A stretch of 64,000 nucleotides of DNA from Micromonospora sp. WMMD882 (GCF_027497255.1 NZ_CP114903.1:2666001-2730000), one strand, 5' to 3'; numbered from the stretch's first letter, positions 26,619-35,834 are shown. Numbers and translations are program-made. Notes: generated by a model not told the origin, from the letters alone.

Positions 26619-28385
26619 TCAGCGGGCGATCTCGGTGACCCGGGACTCGCGGACCACGGTCACCCGGATCTGACCCGGGTACGTCAGCTCCTCCTCGATC
26701 TGCTTCGCCACGTCCCGCGCCAACACCGCCGCCCCGATGTCGTCCACGTCGTCCGGCTTCACCATCACCCGGATCTCGCGGCCCGCCTGCATCGCGAAGA
26801 CCTTCTCCACGCCGAGCTTGCCGGCGGCGATCTCCTCGATCCGCTCCAGACGCTTCACGTACGCCTCCAGGCTCTCCCGCCGGGCCCCCGGCCGCCCGCC
26901 CGAGCAGGCATCCGACGCCTGGGTCAGCACCGCCTCGATGGTCTGCGGCGGCACCTCGTTGTGGTGCGCCTCGATGGCGTGCACGACCTCCTCGTTCTCG
27001 CCGTACTTGCGGGCCAGGTCCGCGCCGATCAGCGCGTGACTGCCCTCCACCTCGTGGGTGAGCGCCTTGCCGATGTCGTGCAGGAACGCGCACCGCTTGA
27101 TCGTCGGCACGTCCAACCGCAACTCGGCGGCCATGATCCCGGCGATGTGCGCGGTCTCCACCAGGTGCTTGAGCACGTTCTGCCCGTACGACGTCCGGTA
27201 CCGCAGCCGCCCGAGCAGGGTCCGCAACTCCGGGTGGATCTCGGTGATGCCCACCTCGACCAGGGCGTCCTCGGCGGCCCGCGCACAGAGCTGCTCCACC
27301 TCCTGCCGGGCCAGGTCGTGCACCTCCTCGATCCGGTGCGGGTGGATCCGCCCGTCCAGGACCAGCTTCTCCAGGGTGAGGCGGCCGACCTCCCGCCGCA
27401 CCGGATCGAAGCAGGACAGCAGCACCGCCTCGGGAGTGTCGTCGATGATCAGATTGACCCCGGTGACCGACTCGAAGGCGCGGATGTTGCGCCCCTCCCG
27501 GCCGATGATCCGGCCCTTCATCTCGTCACCGGGCAGGTGCAGGACGCTCACCACGCTCTCCGCGGTCTGCTCGCTGGCGACCCGCTGGATCGCGTCCACC
27601 ACGATGTGCCGGGCCCGCTGCTCGGCGGTGCTGCGGGCGTCCGCCTCGATGTCCCGGACCAGCAGCGCCGCCTCCCGCTTCGCGGACGTCTCGATCGCCT
27701 CGATCAACTCGGTGCGGGCCGTCTCGGCGGTGAGCCCGGCGACCCGCTCCAACTCCCGGCGACGCTGCTCCTCGGCCTCGGTGAGCGCCTGCTCCCGCGC
27801 CACCAGGGCGGCCTCCCGGCCGGCGAGGGCGGCGCTGGCCGCGGTGAGCTGCCGCTCCCGCTCGGCGAGCCGCTCCGCCTCCTCGGTGTGCAGCCGCTCC
27901 CGCTCGTCCATCCGGGCCGCCCGCCGGTCCACCTCGGCGGCCTGCTCCCGGGTCGTCGCGGCGAGCACCGCCACCTCCCGCTCACCGCTGCGCCGGGCCG
28001 CCGTACGCAACTGCTCGGCGTCCGCCTCGGCCTGCTTGTGCGCCCGGTCCAGGACGGTGTCCGCCTCCAACCGGGCCGCCTCCAGCACCCGACGGGCCTC
28101 GGCCCGGGCCGCCTTCGCCTCCGCCTTGGCCGCCGCCGCCTCGGCGCGGGCCGCCGCGGCGGCGGACTTCGCCACGTCGGCGGTGGAGTGGGCCTCGTCG
28201 GCGGCGCTGCGCAACGCCGCCAGGGACTGCTCCTGCCGGTCCTTCTCCGCGACGAAGGCCGGATCGTCGGAGGCCGGCGCCGTCACCAACCGGCGCAGGG
28301 CACGGGCGCCGTAGACCACCGCGCCGACCACCACGAGGGCCAGCAGCACGACCACGGCGAGGAGGACGACGTCGAAGGCGCTCAT
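26619..28385 (-). CDS. rny: Ribonuclease Y
   Basis: Membrane-tethered endoribonuclease for mRNA turnover. 588 residues: N-terminal membrane helix (VVLLAVVVLLALVVVGAVVYG, 5-25), a long Ala/Glu/Arg coiled coil (about 50-260), a KH domain with GRIIGREGRNIRAF (about 290-303) and an HD domain with HLVETAHIAG and the metal site FLHDIGK (about 434-440). The coiled coil is unusually Ala-rich but in length normal. Downstream of recX; convergent with gluABCD. Confidence 0.95.
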   Translation of the reverse strand: MSAFDVVLLAVVVLLALVVVGAVVYGARALRRLVTAPASDDPAFVAEKDRQEQSLAALRSAADEAHSTADVAKSAAAAARAEAAAAKAEAKAARAEARRVLEAARLEADTVLDRAHKQAEADAEQLRTAARRSGEREVAVLAATTREQAAEVDRRAARMDERERLHTEEAERLAERERQLTAASAALAGREAALVAREQALTEAEEQRRRELERVAGLTAETARTELIEAIETSAKREAALLVRDIEADARSTAEQRARHIVVDAIQRVASEQTAESVVSVLHLPGDEMKGRIIGREGRNIRAFESVTGVNLIIDDTPEAVLLSCFDPVRREVGRLTLEKLVLDGRIHPHRIEEVHDLARQEVEQLCARAAEDALVEVGITEIHPELRTLLGRLRYRTSYGQNVLKHLVETAHIAGIMAAELRLDVPTIKRCAFLHDIGKALTHEVEGSHALIGADLARKYGENEEVVHAIEAHHNEVPPQTIEAVLTQASDACSGGRPGARRESLEAYVKRLERIEEIAAGKLGVEKVFAMQAGREIRVMVKPDDVDDIGAAVLARDVAKQIEEELTYPGQIRVTVVRESRVTEIAR

Positions 28386-28589
28386 GCCGGCGCCCCGTGG
28401 GGACCGCCGGTGATCCTCTGCCGCCGCGTCATGGCCGCCTCCCCTGAACCGTCAACGCCACAGTGGCGGCGTGCCGGTAGGCACGCACCCTGCGGCTGCT
28501 GGACGCCCGACCGGAGCGGCTGGCCATGGGTGACTCTCCGGCGGCGGTGACCTCCTTTGGTCATCACCGACGGCTGGGTGCAGTTGTCT

Positions 28590-28621
28590 CGCCAGCGGAG
28601 ACCGGGCGGTCTCCGCTGGCG
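28590..28621. other. Perfect 14-bp hairpin with a 4-base loop upstream of rny
   Basis: Arms 28590-28603 and 28608-28621, loop GGGC. Lies about 205 bp before rny and 270 bp past recX; an attenuator in the rny leader or the 3' end of a small RNA are both possible. Confidence 0.6.
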
Positions 28622-28863
28622 GCGCGGCCGGACGAACCGACCAAAATGATGCTGTTCCGTTACGCGATCTATGTTGTGCGCTTAGCCTGCGCTGGTCGGG
28701 CAATATGAGCCTGTAAGGCGAGGCTAGGTCTCGGAAGGCCCTCCGGTCAAGGACTCATGATCAAAACAGGCCAACAGAGGGCGTTCGTACGGTCACCCGC
28801 CGGTGATAGGAATTCCCTACAAGCACGGACATAACAGACGGGAAACCGCGTGGCGTAGCCCGA

Positions 28864-28884
28864 CGGTGGACTCCCCCGCCACCG
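28864..28884 (-). terminator. Candidate recX terminator
   Basis: CGGTGG/CCACCG arms with a 9-base loop, 10 bases past the recX stop. Confidence 0.45.
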
Positions 28885-28893
28885 GCGTGGACA

Positions 28894-29640
28894 TCAGCCG
28901 TCGACCCCACCCTCGGCGGCCAACGCGTCCGCGTCGATGCCGTCGGCGAACTCGGCCGCCTCGGCGCTCCGCTCCGCCACCGCGTCCTTCACCACCCGGA
29001 ACGCCAGACCCGGCGGATAACCCTTGCGGGCGAGCATCCCCACCATCCGCCGGAACACCGCCTCCGGCTCACCACGCGCCGAACGCAGCTTCCGCCGGAC
29101 CAGGTCACGGGCCGTCTCCTCCTCGGTGCTCTCGTCCAGCTCGTCGAGGGCCGCGCTGGCGACCTCGCCGTCCACCCCCCGGTGACGCAACTCCTGGGCG
29201 AGCGCCCGACGGGCCAGCCCCCGGCCGGCGTGCCGACTGGAGACCCAGGCCCGGGCGAAGGCGGCGTCGTCGATGATGCCGACCTCGTCGTACCGGTCCA
29301 GCACCTCGGCGGAGACCTCGGCGGAGACGCCCCGACGGGCCAGCGCCCCAGCCAGCTCCGCACGGGTACGCGGCCGGACCGCGAGCTGCCGAAGGCAGAT
29401 CTCCCGGGCCACCTCCGCCTCGTCCCGGGGCGGCGGCCCCGCCGCGCCGACGCCGTCGATACCGTCGGCGGCCGGCCCGTCGGCGGGATGGGGACCGTCG
29501 GTCACGCCGTCGGCGGGACCTGAGCCGTCGGGGCCGCCCCGGCGGGACCGGCGGGGACGCGGTGAGGTGTCAGGGGTGTCACCCGATCGGGGCGGAACGG
29601 CGTCCCAGCCCCGACCCGAACGGGCGCGTCGACCGGCCAC
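28894..29640 (-). CDS. recX: Regulatory protein RecX
   Basis: Binds RecA filaments and inhibits them. 248 residues; the RecX three-helix repeats start at about 95 (EICLRQLAVRPRTRAELAGALARRGVSAEVSAEVLDRYDEVGIIDDAAFARAWVSSR and onward). The first ~90 residues are a disordered Gly/Pro/Asp-rich extension. GTG 29640 is 4 bp past the recA stop, so the pair is co-transcribed and probably coupled. A shorter internal start cannot be excluded. Confidence 0.92.
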   Translation of the reverse strand: MAGRRARSGRGWDAVPPRSGDTPDTSPRPRRSRRGGPDGSGPADGVTDGPHPADGPAADGIDGVGAAGPPPRDEAEVAREICLRQLAVRPRTRAELAGALARRGVSAEVSAEVLDRYDEVGIIDDAAFARAWVSSRHAGRGLARRALAQELRHRGVDGEVASAALDELDESTEEETARDLVRRKLRSARGEPEAVFRRMVGMLARKGYPPGLAFRVVKDAVAERSAEAAEFADGIDADALAAEGGVDG

Positions 29641-29644
29641 CGGA

Positions 29645-31783
29645 TCAGAAGTCGACCGGCGGCAGCTCCGGACCACCGGCGGCGTCGCCCGCCCCGGCGC
29701 CGACGCCGAGCTTCTCCAGGATCTTCTTCTCGATCTCGGCGGCCACGTCCGGGTTCTCCCGGAGGAACTCGCGGGCCTTCTCCTTGCCCTGGCCGAGCTG
29801 GTCACCGTCGTAGGTGTACCAGGCGCCGGACTTGCGGATGATCGCCTGCTCGACGCCGACGTCGATCAGCGAACCCTCCCGGGAGATGCCCTTGCCGTAC
29901 ATGATGTCGAACTCGGCCTGCTTGAACGGCGCGGCGACCTTGTTCTTCACGACCTTGACCCGGGTGCGGTTACCGACCACGTCGGTGCCGTCCTTGAGGC
30001 TCTCGATCCGGCGGACGTCCAACCGCACCGACGCGTAGAACTTCAGCGCCCGCCCACCGGTGGTCGTCTCAGGGCTGTTGTGCACCATGACGCCATCGAC
30101 GAAGTAGTTGTGGTTGCCATCCACCTCGATGTCGAACCGGTTCATCGAACGCGTCTTCGGCTTGACCCGGACGTCGATCACGCGGGCCGGCACCGGACGC
30201 AGCTCCGCCGGCACGAACTGCGGCTCGACCACGCATCGCCCACGGAAGCGCGGCAGCAGCTTCTCCTCCATCGCGGCGGGCACAAAGGGGGCGATCAGAT
30301 CATGGAACACCGCCGAGGCCGCGGTGGTGAACTGAATGATCGACGTCTGACGGGCACCTCGGGAAACCAGCTTCACGTCCAGTCCGTACGCGTCGCGCAG
30401 GTGCTCGACCAGTCGGAGACGGCTGCCTTCCGCCATTGCCTCGACACAGATCTCGATCCGTCCGGAGCCACCCTCCGTGCGCTCCTGTACGCCCTTGGAA
30501 CGCAGCGTGAAGCAACCATCGTCCATGTACCACACGGCGAGGGCCAATGGGGTCAGCGCCTTGAGGTAGTCCCAGCTGAGGTGTTTCCTGCCATCTCCCA
30601 GATAGACGGCGCGGCGCAGCTCGTCCAGCTCCGGCAGAGGGGTGAAATCGGCGAAGACCGCGCCCCGGGAGTCCACTCGCCGGCTGTGCGCGATGTTGTC
30701 GAGCAGGGAGAGCTTCCAATCGAGATAGGCGGCCTGCGCGCTGCCATGGCCGAGCCGGAACCGGACCCCCGACCGGTCACGCCGGTTCGGAGAGAGAGCG
30801 CCGTCGCCCATCAGCGAGCCGAGCACCACCTGCCACTGCTGCTCACTGAGCCGACGCTGCTCGGTGAGCATGACGCGGTCACCAGCGATCAGCTCGCCTG
30901 CCTCCCGCCAACCGCCGGGCGTGCGGACCAGGTGGTTGGGCGTGGCGGCGAACTGAGCCCGCCCGTTGCCGCCCGACTTGGCGACGGTGAACTGAAGGAA
31001 CTGCTCCGCCGGACCGTTGTTGAACCAGTTGGTGATCCGCTTGGGCTCCACCCGGTCGGTCTCCGGATCGTAGGAGAGCACCTCGACGTTCATCCGCTGG
31101 TTGACGATCTTGCCGATCTTCTCCTGGGTGCCGTCCGCGAGGGTGACCCGGGTCGAGTACGACATGCACCCGAACATGACGCCGATCTTCTCGCGGAGCT
31201 GGTTGATGAAGATCGCGGTGGTGCCGGTGTTGTTGAGCACGCCGGTGATCTTCCGCAGCGCCTGGCTCATCAGCCGGGCCTGGAGGCCGACGTGGCTGTC
31301 GCCCATCTCGCCCTCGATCTCGGCGCGCGGCACCAGGGCGGCCACCGAGTCGATCACGATGATGTCGAGCGCGCCGGAGCGGACCAGCATGTCCGCGATC
31401 TCCAGGGCCTGCTCACCGGTGTCGGGCTGGGAGACCAGCAGGGCGTCGGTGTCCACGCCGAGGGCCTTGGCGTACTCGGGGTCGAGCGCGTGCTCGGCGT
31501 CGACGAAGGCGGCGATGCCGCCGTTGCGCTGCGCGTTGGCGACCGCGTGCAGGGCGACCGTGGTCTTACCGCTGGACTCGGGACCGTAGATCTCGACGAC
31601 CCGCCCGCGCGGCAGGCCACCCACGCCGAGCGCCACGTCGAGCGCGATCGAGCCGGTGGGGATGATCGCGGTCTGGACGACCGGGCGCTCCCCGAGGCGC
31701 ATCACCGAGCCCTTGCCGAACTGCTTGTCGATCTGCGCGAGAGCAAGGTCGAGTGCCTTCTCCCGGTCGGGCGTTGCCGCCAT
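29645..31783 (-). CDS. recA: Recombinase RecA containing an intein
   Basis: Strand-exchange ATPase and LexA co-protease. The 712-residue precursor contains a 364-residue intein (206-569), leaving a standard 348-residue RecA. Walker [10 protein letters not shown] (67-75), Walker [11 protein letters not shown] (141-150), L1 region [23 protein letters not shown], and DNA-binding loop L2 beginning [14 protein letters not shown], which is where the intein sits. I chose ATG 31783 ([17 protein letters not shown]) with AGGGG upstream; a GTG 15 codons earlier has no support. SOS box 31912-31927 indicates LexA control. Operon with recX. Confidence 0.97.
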   Translation of the reverse strand: MAATPDREKALDLALAQIDKQFGKGSVMRLGERPVVQTAIIPTGSIALDVALGVGGLPRGRVVEIYGPESSGKTTVALHAVANAQRNGGIAAFVDAEHALDPEYAKALGVDTDALLVSQPDTGEQALEIADMLVRSGALDIIVIDSVAALVPRAEIEGEMGDSHVGLQARLMSQALRKITGVLNNTGTTAIFINQLREKIGVMFGCMSYSTRVTLADGTQEKIGKIVNQRMNVEVLSYDPETDRVEPKRITNWFNNGPAEQFLQFTVAKSGGNGRAQFAATPNHLVRTPGGWREAGELIAGDRVMLTEQRRLSEQQWQVVLGSLMGDGALSPNRRDRSGVRFRLGHGSAQAAYLDWKLSLLDNIAHSRRVDSRGAVFADFTPLPELDELRRAVYLGDGRKHLSWDYLKALTPLALAVWYMDDGCFTLRSKGVQERTEGGSGRIEICVEAMAEGSRLRLVEHLRDAYGLDVKLVSRGARQTSIIQFTTAASAVFHDLIAPFVPAAMEEKLLPRFRGRCVVEPQFVPAELRPVPARVIDVRVKPKTRSMNRFDIEVDGNHNYFVDGVMVHNSPETTTGGRALKFYASVRLDVRRIESLKDGTDVVGNRTRVKVVKNKVAAPFKQAEFDIMYGKGISREGSLIDVGVEQAIIRKSGAWYTYDGDQLGQGKEKAREFLRENPDVAAEIEKKILEKLGVGAGAGDAAGGPELPPVDF
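30077..31168 (-). mobile_element. RecA intein (364 aa, LAGLIDADG, M. leprae-type insertion site)
   Basis: Starts [13 protein letters not shown] and ends GVMVHN, followed by Ser+1. Block B TPNH (281-284); endonuclease motifs [12 protein letters not shown] (319-330) and [13 protein letters not shown] (413-425). The insertion point, [13 protein letters not shown] in loop L2, and the sequence ([46 protein letters not shown]) match the M. leprae RecA intein as I recall it, not the M. tuberculosis one, which sits further downstream. Confidence 0.94.
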
Positions 31784-31911
31784 GGTTACCCCTGCCTTCG
31801 CCGGCGTCTTTGCTGAGCTTCTCGTCACGCGGACACGCTAGGCGCTGGGTCCGACAGAAAACCAGCCGACCGGCCGTGGCCTGTGGACAAGCACCCCGCT
31901 GTGGACAATAG

Positions 31912-31927
31912 CCGAACAGGTGTACGA
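31912..31927 (-). promoter_or_regulatory. LexA (SOS) box upstream of recA
   Basis: CCGAACAGGTGTACGA: 14 of the 16 positions fit TCGAACRNRYGTTCGA, with C for T at the first position and A for T in the right half. 129 bp before the recA start. Confidence 0.8.
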
Positions 31928-31964
31928 GACGACAAGCGACACTCGGGAGGGGCGAAACAGCAGC

Positions 31965-32165
31965 TCAGCGTAGCCGCACGGGCACCCGGTCCGGGTACGC
32001 GGCGCACACCGCCCGCCACACCACGTGGGTCTGCTCACCCGCGGCGAGCGCCTGCTCGACGGTCCGTCCACCGAGTTGGGAGAGGACCTGGTCGCGGGCG
32101 ATGCTGGCGGCGTAACCGGGCCCGAAGGCCTCCTCCAGCCGGCTCCAGAAGTCGGTCAGCCGCAT
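31965..32165 (-). CDS. DUF3046 family small protein
   Basis: 66 residues: MRLTDFWSRLEEAFGPGYAA and onward, with TVEQALAAGEQTHVVWRAVC. This family sits just upstream of recA in actinobacteria (Rv2738c in M. tuberculosis, from memory). Function unknown; short soluble helical protein. GGGGGT ribosome site before ATG. 15 bp after the MFS gene. Confidence 0.9.
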   Translation of the reverse strand: MRLTDFWSRLEEAFGPGYAASIARDQVLSQLGGRTVEQALAAGEQTHVVWRAVCAAYPDRVPVRLR

Positions 32166-32180
32166 GTCGTACCCCCCGTG

Positions 32181-33566
32181 TCACTTCGTCTGCGGCGTGC
32201 CCGTCGCCGCCGGCCGCAACGCTAGCGCCACCAGGGGGGTCACCGCGACCGCCGCGAGCAGGGTGAGGACGGGGTAACCGGCGACCTGCATGACGAACCC
32301 GCTGGCCGCGCCAGCGACCGCCCCGGCCAGGCCCATGGTCAGGTCGGAGAGCCCCTGGACGGTGGGCCGCTCGGCCACCGGCACCGACTCCGACAGCAGG
32401 GTGGAGCCGGCCACCATGGTGCCCGACCAGCCGAGCCCGAGCAGGACCAGACCGACCGAGAGCGGCCCGGTGTGGTGCCCGGCGGTCCCGGCCACCGCGC
32501 AGGCGGCGAGGAGCACCCCGGCGGCGGCGAGGATCACCGGCCGGCGACCGATCCGGTCGGTGAGCCAGCCGACGACCGGCGCGAAGGCGTACATGCCGGC
32601 GATGTGCAGGCTCAGCACGATGCCCACCACCCGCAGCACGTCGGCGTCGTGGTGGTACTCGCCGAGGCGTACCGGGGTCATCGCCATCACCGCGATCATC
32701 ACCAGGTGGCCCACGGCGACCGCGACGATGGCGAGCCGGGCGGCCGGCCGCTGCCGTACGGTCCGCCAGGCGGAGCGCAGGCCGGCGGCGCGCGGCCGGG
32801 CGGCCGGTCCGCCCGACGCCGAGGCGGTGGCCGGGCCCGGCGCAACGGGGACGCCCGCCGGGCCGGTGGGCGCCGAGGAGGGCGGGGCGTCGGCGTCGGC
32901 CGGGGGCGGCGGACCGGCTGCGGCGAGCCGGCGGGCGGTGAGCAGTGGGTCCGGACGCAACAACGCGAAGAGCACCACGGCGGCGAGGACGAAGGCGACG
33001 GCGCTGAACGCGAACGGCCCGGCCAGTGCGGGCAGCCCCCAGCGGCCGGTGGTGGCGTCGGCGAGGGCGGCGAAGTTCGGGGCGGCGACCGCGCCGATGG
33101 TGGTGGCCCAGACGATCAGGGAGAGTTGTCGCCCGCGACGGGTCGGGTCGGCCAGGTCCACGGCGGCGTACCGGGCCTGGAGGTTGGCGGCGCTGCCGCC
33201 GCCGAAGAGCAGCATGCCGACGAAGAGCAGCGGCACCGAGCGGGCGGCCGCGGCGGCCACCACCAGCACGCCGCCGACCGCGCCGGTGAGGTACGCCAGG
33301 ACCAGGCCGGGCCGCCGGCCGTACCCGCTCATCACCCGGGTGATCGGGACGGCGAGCAACGCGCCGCCGACCACGGCCGCGCTCTGGGTCAGGCCGGCGA
33401 CGGCCGCGCCGGCGATCCGTTGGGCGAGCAGCGCGCCCACCGAGATCCCGATGGTGACCCCGATGCCGCCGATGATCTGGGTGGCGAAGAGCAACCGCAG
33501 GGTACGCCGCTGGATCGGCGCCACGTCGGTACGCGTGCCGGTGGGGGCGGTGAGGTGGGTGGTCAA
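32181..33566 (-). CDS. Major facilitator superfamily transporter
   Basis: 461 residues with about 12 membrane helices in two halves, split by a Pro/Gly/Ala-rich cytoplasmic loop (about 222-275). Motif-A-like GYGRRPG and, in the second half, TDRIGRRPV. Substrate unknown; drug efflux is typical. The start is TTG 33566, with GAGGAG nine bases upstream; the open frame extends further but into the next gene's territory. Likely an accessory gene inserted beside the conserved DUF3046-recA pair. Confidence 0.85.
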   Translation of the reverse strand: MTTHLTAPTGTRTDVAPIQRRTLRLLFATQIIGGIGVTIGISVGALLAQRIAGAAVAGLTQSAAVVGGALLAVPITRVMSGYGRRPGLVLAYLTGAVGGVLVVAAAAARSVPLLFVGMLLFGGGSAANLQARYAAVDLADPTRRGRQLSLIVWATTIGAVAAPNFAALADATTGRWGLPALAGPFAFSAVAFVLAAVVLFALLRPDPLLTARRLAAAGPPPPADADAPPSSAPTGPAGVPVAPGPATASASGGPAARPRAAGLRSAWRTVRQRPAARLAIVAVAVGHLVMIAVMAMTPVRLGEYHHDADVLRVVGIVLSLHIAGMYAFAPVVGWLTDRIGRRPVILAAAGVLLAACAVAGTAGHHTGPLSVGLVLLGLGWSGTMVAGSTLLSESVPVAERPTVQGLSDLTMGLAGAVAGAASGFVMQVAGYPVLTLLAAVAVTPLVALALRPAATGTPQTK

Positions 33567-33651
33567 CGGTGTCTCCTCGACCTCGGGGGCGCCCCTATCC
33601 TGGCGCACCCGGCCGCAGGCGTGGGGCCCCGGCCGGTGTTCCGACAGTCGG

Positions 33652-34356
33652 TCAACCGGCGAGGGCCCGGGAGGCGACGGTGAGGTCGGCGACCAGCCCC
33701 TGGTAGGCGATCTCCTGGTTGTCGGCGCGCAACACGGCCGAGGGGTGGATGGTGGCCAGGAGCCGGGCCGGCGGGGCGTCGGCCACCCGGCCGGCGGAGT
33801 CGATCGGTACCCGGGTGAAGTCCTCGGGGCGCTGCGCCGCGGCGGGCCAGGGCAGCAGTTCCCCGCGCTGCCGGGTGACCCGGAAGCCCGGACCGAGCAG
33901 GGCCTTGGCGGCGGTGGCGCCGAGCACCACCACGATCTCCGCACGGAGCCGGGCGAACTCCGCCACCAGCCAGGGCCGGCAGGCGGTGATGTGCGCCCGG
34001 TCGGGCGTCTGGTGGATGCGTCGCCGGCCGCGCAGCTCGAACCGGAAGTGCTTCACCGTGTTGGTGAGGTAGAGCCGGCCGGGGTCGAGCCCGGCGTCGT
34101 CGACCGCGCGGCGGAGCACCCGGCCGGCGGGGCCGACGAACGGCAGGCCCTTCTGGTCCTCCAGGTCGCCGGGCTGCTCGCCGACGAGGACCACCCGGGC
34201 GTCCTCGCCGCCCCGGCCGAACACCGTCTGGGTGGCGTCCCGGTGCAGCTCACAGCCCTGACAGTCGGCGGCGGCGGCGCGCAGCTCGTCGAGCGTGTCG
34301 GCCCGGGGCGGGATGAACCGCTGGGCGCCGGGGGCGGTGTCGGTCTGTTCGGACAT
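33652..34356 (-). CDS. udgX: UdgX-type uracil-DNA glycosylase/binding protein
   Basis: 234 residues of the family 4-like UDG fold. Motif A GEQPGDLED (59-67), GLPFVGPAGR, a Cys pair (C32xxC35 region DCQGCELHRDATQ) plus Cys126 for the Fe-S cluster, and motif B ATIHPSAVLR. The distinguishing feature is the inserted loop RRRIH (111-115), equivalent to KRRIH of Mycobacterium smegmatis UdgX, whose His bonds covalently to the abasic sugar after uracil release. ATG 34356. Confidence 0.9.
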   Translation of the reverse strand: MSEQTDTAPGAQRFIPPRADTLDELRAAAADCQGCELHRDATQTVFGRGGEDARVVLVGEQPGDLEDQKGLPFVGPAGRVLRRAVDDAGLDPGRLYLTNTVKHFRFELRGRRRIHQTPDRAHITACRPWLVAEFARLRAEIVVVLGATAAKALLGPGFRVTRQRGELLPWPAAAQRPEDFTRVPIDSAGRVADAPPARLLATIHPSAVLRADNQEIAYQGLVADLTVASRALAG

Positions 34357-34384
34357 GGCGAGAGTTCTACCCGACGCGCCCGCC

Positions 34385-34479
34385 GTCACGCGGTGAACCC
34401 GCCGTCACGCGGTGAACCCGCCGTCACGCGGTGAACCCGCCGTCACGCGGTGAACCCGCCGTCACGCGGTGAACCCGCC
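34385..34479 (-). repeat. Five perfect 19-bp tandem repeats at the 3' end of the MocR gene
   Basis: Five identical units, GTCACGCGGTGAACCCGCC, starting at 34385, 34404, 34423, 34442 and 34461. The last copy contains the stop codon of the MocR gene (34462-34464). Each unit holds an imperfect TCAC-GCG-GTGA palindrome. Confidence 0.95.
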
Positions 34480-35796
34480 CGATCGGGTGGGACGTGACGA
34501 TCGGGCGATCGCGGCGGCGAGGGCGGGGATCTCGTCGTCGTCGAGCGTGCTGACCGTGATGCGTACCGCTGGTGGCGCGCCGATGCGGAAGTGGGCGCCG
34601 GGGGCGACGGACCAGCCGGCGTCCCGCAGCGCGGTGACCGCGGCGGTCTCGTCGGGCACCGGCAGCCAGACGTTGATGCCGCTGCGTCCGTGGCCGGTCA
34701 GGCCGTGGCCGGCGAGCGCGGCGAGCAGCGCGCCGCGTCGTCGTTCGTAGCTCTCCCCCGCCCGGTGGACCAGCGTCCTGGTGGCCGGGTCGGACCAGAG
34801 CTCCAGGACGAGGCGTTGCAGCAGGGTGGAGACCCAGCCGGAGCCGACCCGCATGCGGCCGGCCACCCGGGCCACCGTGGCCTCGTCGCCGGCGAGCACG
34901 GCCAGGCGCAGGTCGGGGCCGTAGGGCTTGCTGGCCGAGCGGAGGAAGGCCCAGGTCGGGGTCGCCCCGGCGAGCGGGCACAGCGGCGCCCGGGCCAGCT
35001 CGGCGGCGTGGTCGTCCTCGACGAGCAGGAGGTCGGGGCGGCCGGCGAGCAGGGCGCGCAGCGCGGCGGCCCGGTCGGCCGAGACGGCGGCGCCGGTCGG
35101 GTTCTGCGCCCGGCTGGTGACGATCATCGCCCGTACGCCGAGGGCCAGCGCGGCGCGGACGCCGGCTTCGGTCGGACCGTCGTCGTCGACCGGCACCGCG
35201 ACCGGCCGTAGCCCCAGCGCGGCGACCAGGTCGAGCAGGTTCGCCCAGCCGGGGTCTTCCACCGCCACCGGGTCGCCGGGTCGCAGGTGGGTGGTGAGCA
35301 GGCGCTCGATGCCGTCGAGGGCACCACCGGTGACGGTGAGGTCGCCGGGTGGGACGCCGTCGGCGGCGAGCCGGCGGCGGGCGGCCCGGACCAGCTCGGG
35401 CAGCGCCCCGCCGGTCGGGTAGCCGGTCGGCGGGCCGAGGCGGTCGGCGAGCCGGGCGAGGTGCGGGCCGAGCGGCGGCAGCAGCCGGAGGTCGGGCTCG
35501 CCGAGGGAGACGTCGCGGTTGCCGGGGGCGGCGGGCGGGCGGGCGGGCCGGATGGCCACGGGTGGGCGGGGGCGGACCCGGGTGCCGTGCCGGCCGGCGG
35601 CGGCCACCAGCCCGCGCTGGCGGAGCTCCTGGTAGGCGCGGGCGACGGTGGCCGGGCTGACGGTGAGCGCGGCGGCCAGCGCGCGGACCGGAGGCAGGGT
35701 CGTCTCCGGTGGGAGCGCTCCGGCCCGGATGCCGGATTCGACGCTGGCCGAAATCTGGGCCGCCGTGCGACCGGTGATCTGATAACGTACTGCCAC
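34462..35796 (-). CDS. MocR-family (GntR HTH + aminotransferase-like) transcriptional regulator
   Basis: 444 residues. N-terminal GntR winged HTH (TLPPVRALAAALTVSPATVARAYQELRQRGLV, about 35-67), linker, then a fold-type I aminotransferase domain. The PLP-binding Lys lies in LRSASKPYGPDLRLAVLAG and the Asp partner in LLLVEDDHAAEL. The GTG at 35796 is 9 bases from a TACAAT -10, so translation may be leaderless; TTG 35802 is the alternative. Divergent from the PNPOx-like gene, which it probably regulates, sensing PLP or an amino acid. C-terminus ends in a repeat-derived GGFTA. Confidence 0.92.
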   Translation of the reverse strand: MAVRYQITGRTAAQISASVESGIRAGALPPETTLPPVRALAAALTVSPATVARAYQELRQRGLVAAAGRHGTRVRPRPPVAIRPARPPAAPGNRDVSLGEPDLRLLPPLGPHLARLADRLGPPTGYPTGGALPELVRAARRRLAADGVPPGDLTVTGGALDGIERLLTTHLRPGDPVAVEDPGWANLLDLVAALGLRPVAVPVDDDGPTEAGVRAALALGVRAMIVTSRAQNPTGAAVSADRAAALRALLAGRPDLLLVEDDHAAELARAPLCPLAGATPTWAFLRSASKPYGPDLRLAVLAGDEATVARVAGRMRVGSGWVSTLLQRLVLELWSDPATRTLVHRAGESYERRRGALLAALAGHGLTGHGRSGINVWLPVPDETAAVTALRDAGWSVAPGAHFRIGAPPAVRITVSTLDDDEIPALAAAIARSSRPTRSGGFTA

Positions 35797-35805
35797 AATC
35801 AACGG

Positions 35806-35834
35806 ATTGTACTAGCACTAAGGTGGGTTGTCAC
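35806..35834 (-). promoter_or_regulatory. Promoter of the MocR gene with a candidate operator
   Basis: On the minus strand GTGACA (35834-35829), 17-bp spacer, TACAAT (35811-35806), close to the housekeeping consensus. The spacer contains an imperfect palindrome around CTAG (35809-35818). The -35 touches the start codon of the divergent gene. Confidence 0.75.

Larger units (their letters stand above)
28386..28893. other. Intergenic region between recX and rny
   Basis: 508 bp without a credible gene; about 28630-28860 is visibly more AT-rich than the rest of the window. It contains a recX terminator (28864-28884) and a separate 14-bp perfect hairpin (28590-28621). It presumably carries the rny promoter and leader, and could encode a small RNA, but I cannot match a known RNA family. 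Confidence 0.6.

Noticed and set aside
28700..28860. Possible ydaO (c-di-AMP) or 6C RNA in the AT-richer recX-rny gap
   Set aside because: I could not find the conserved GC-rich core motifs of either RNA; left as an unassigned region.
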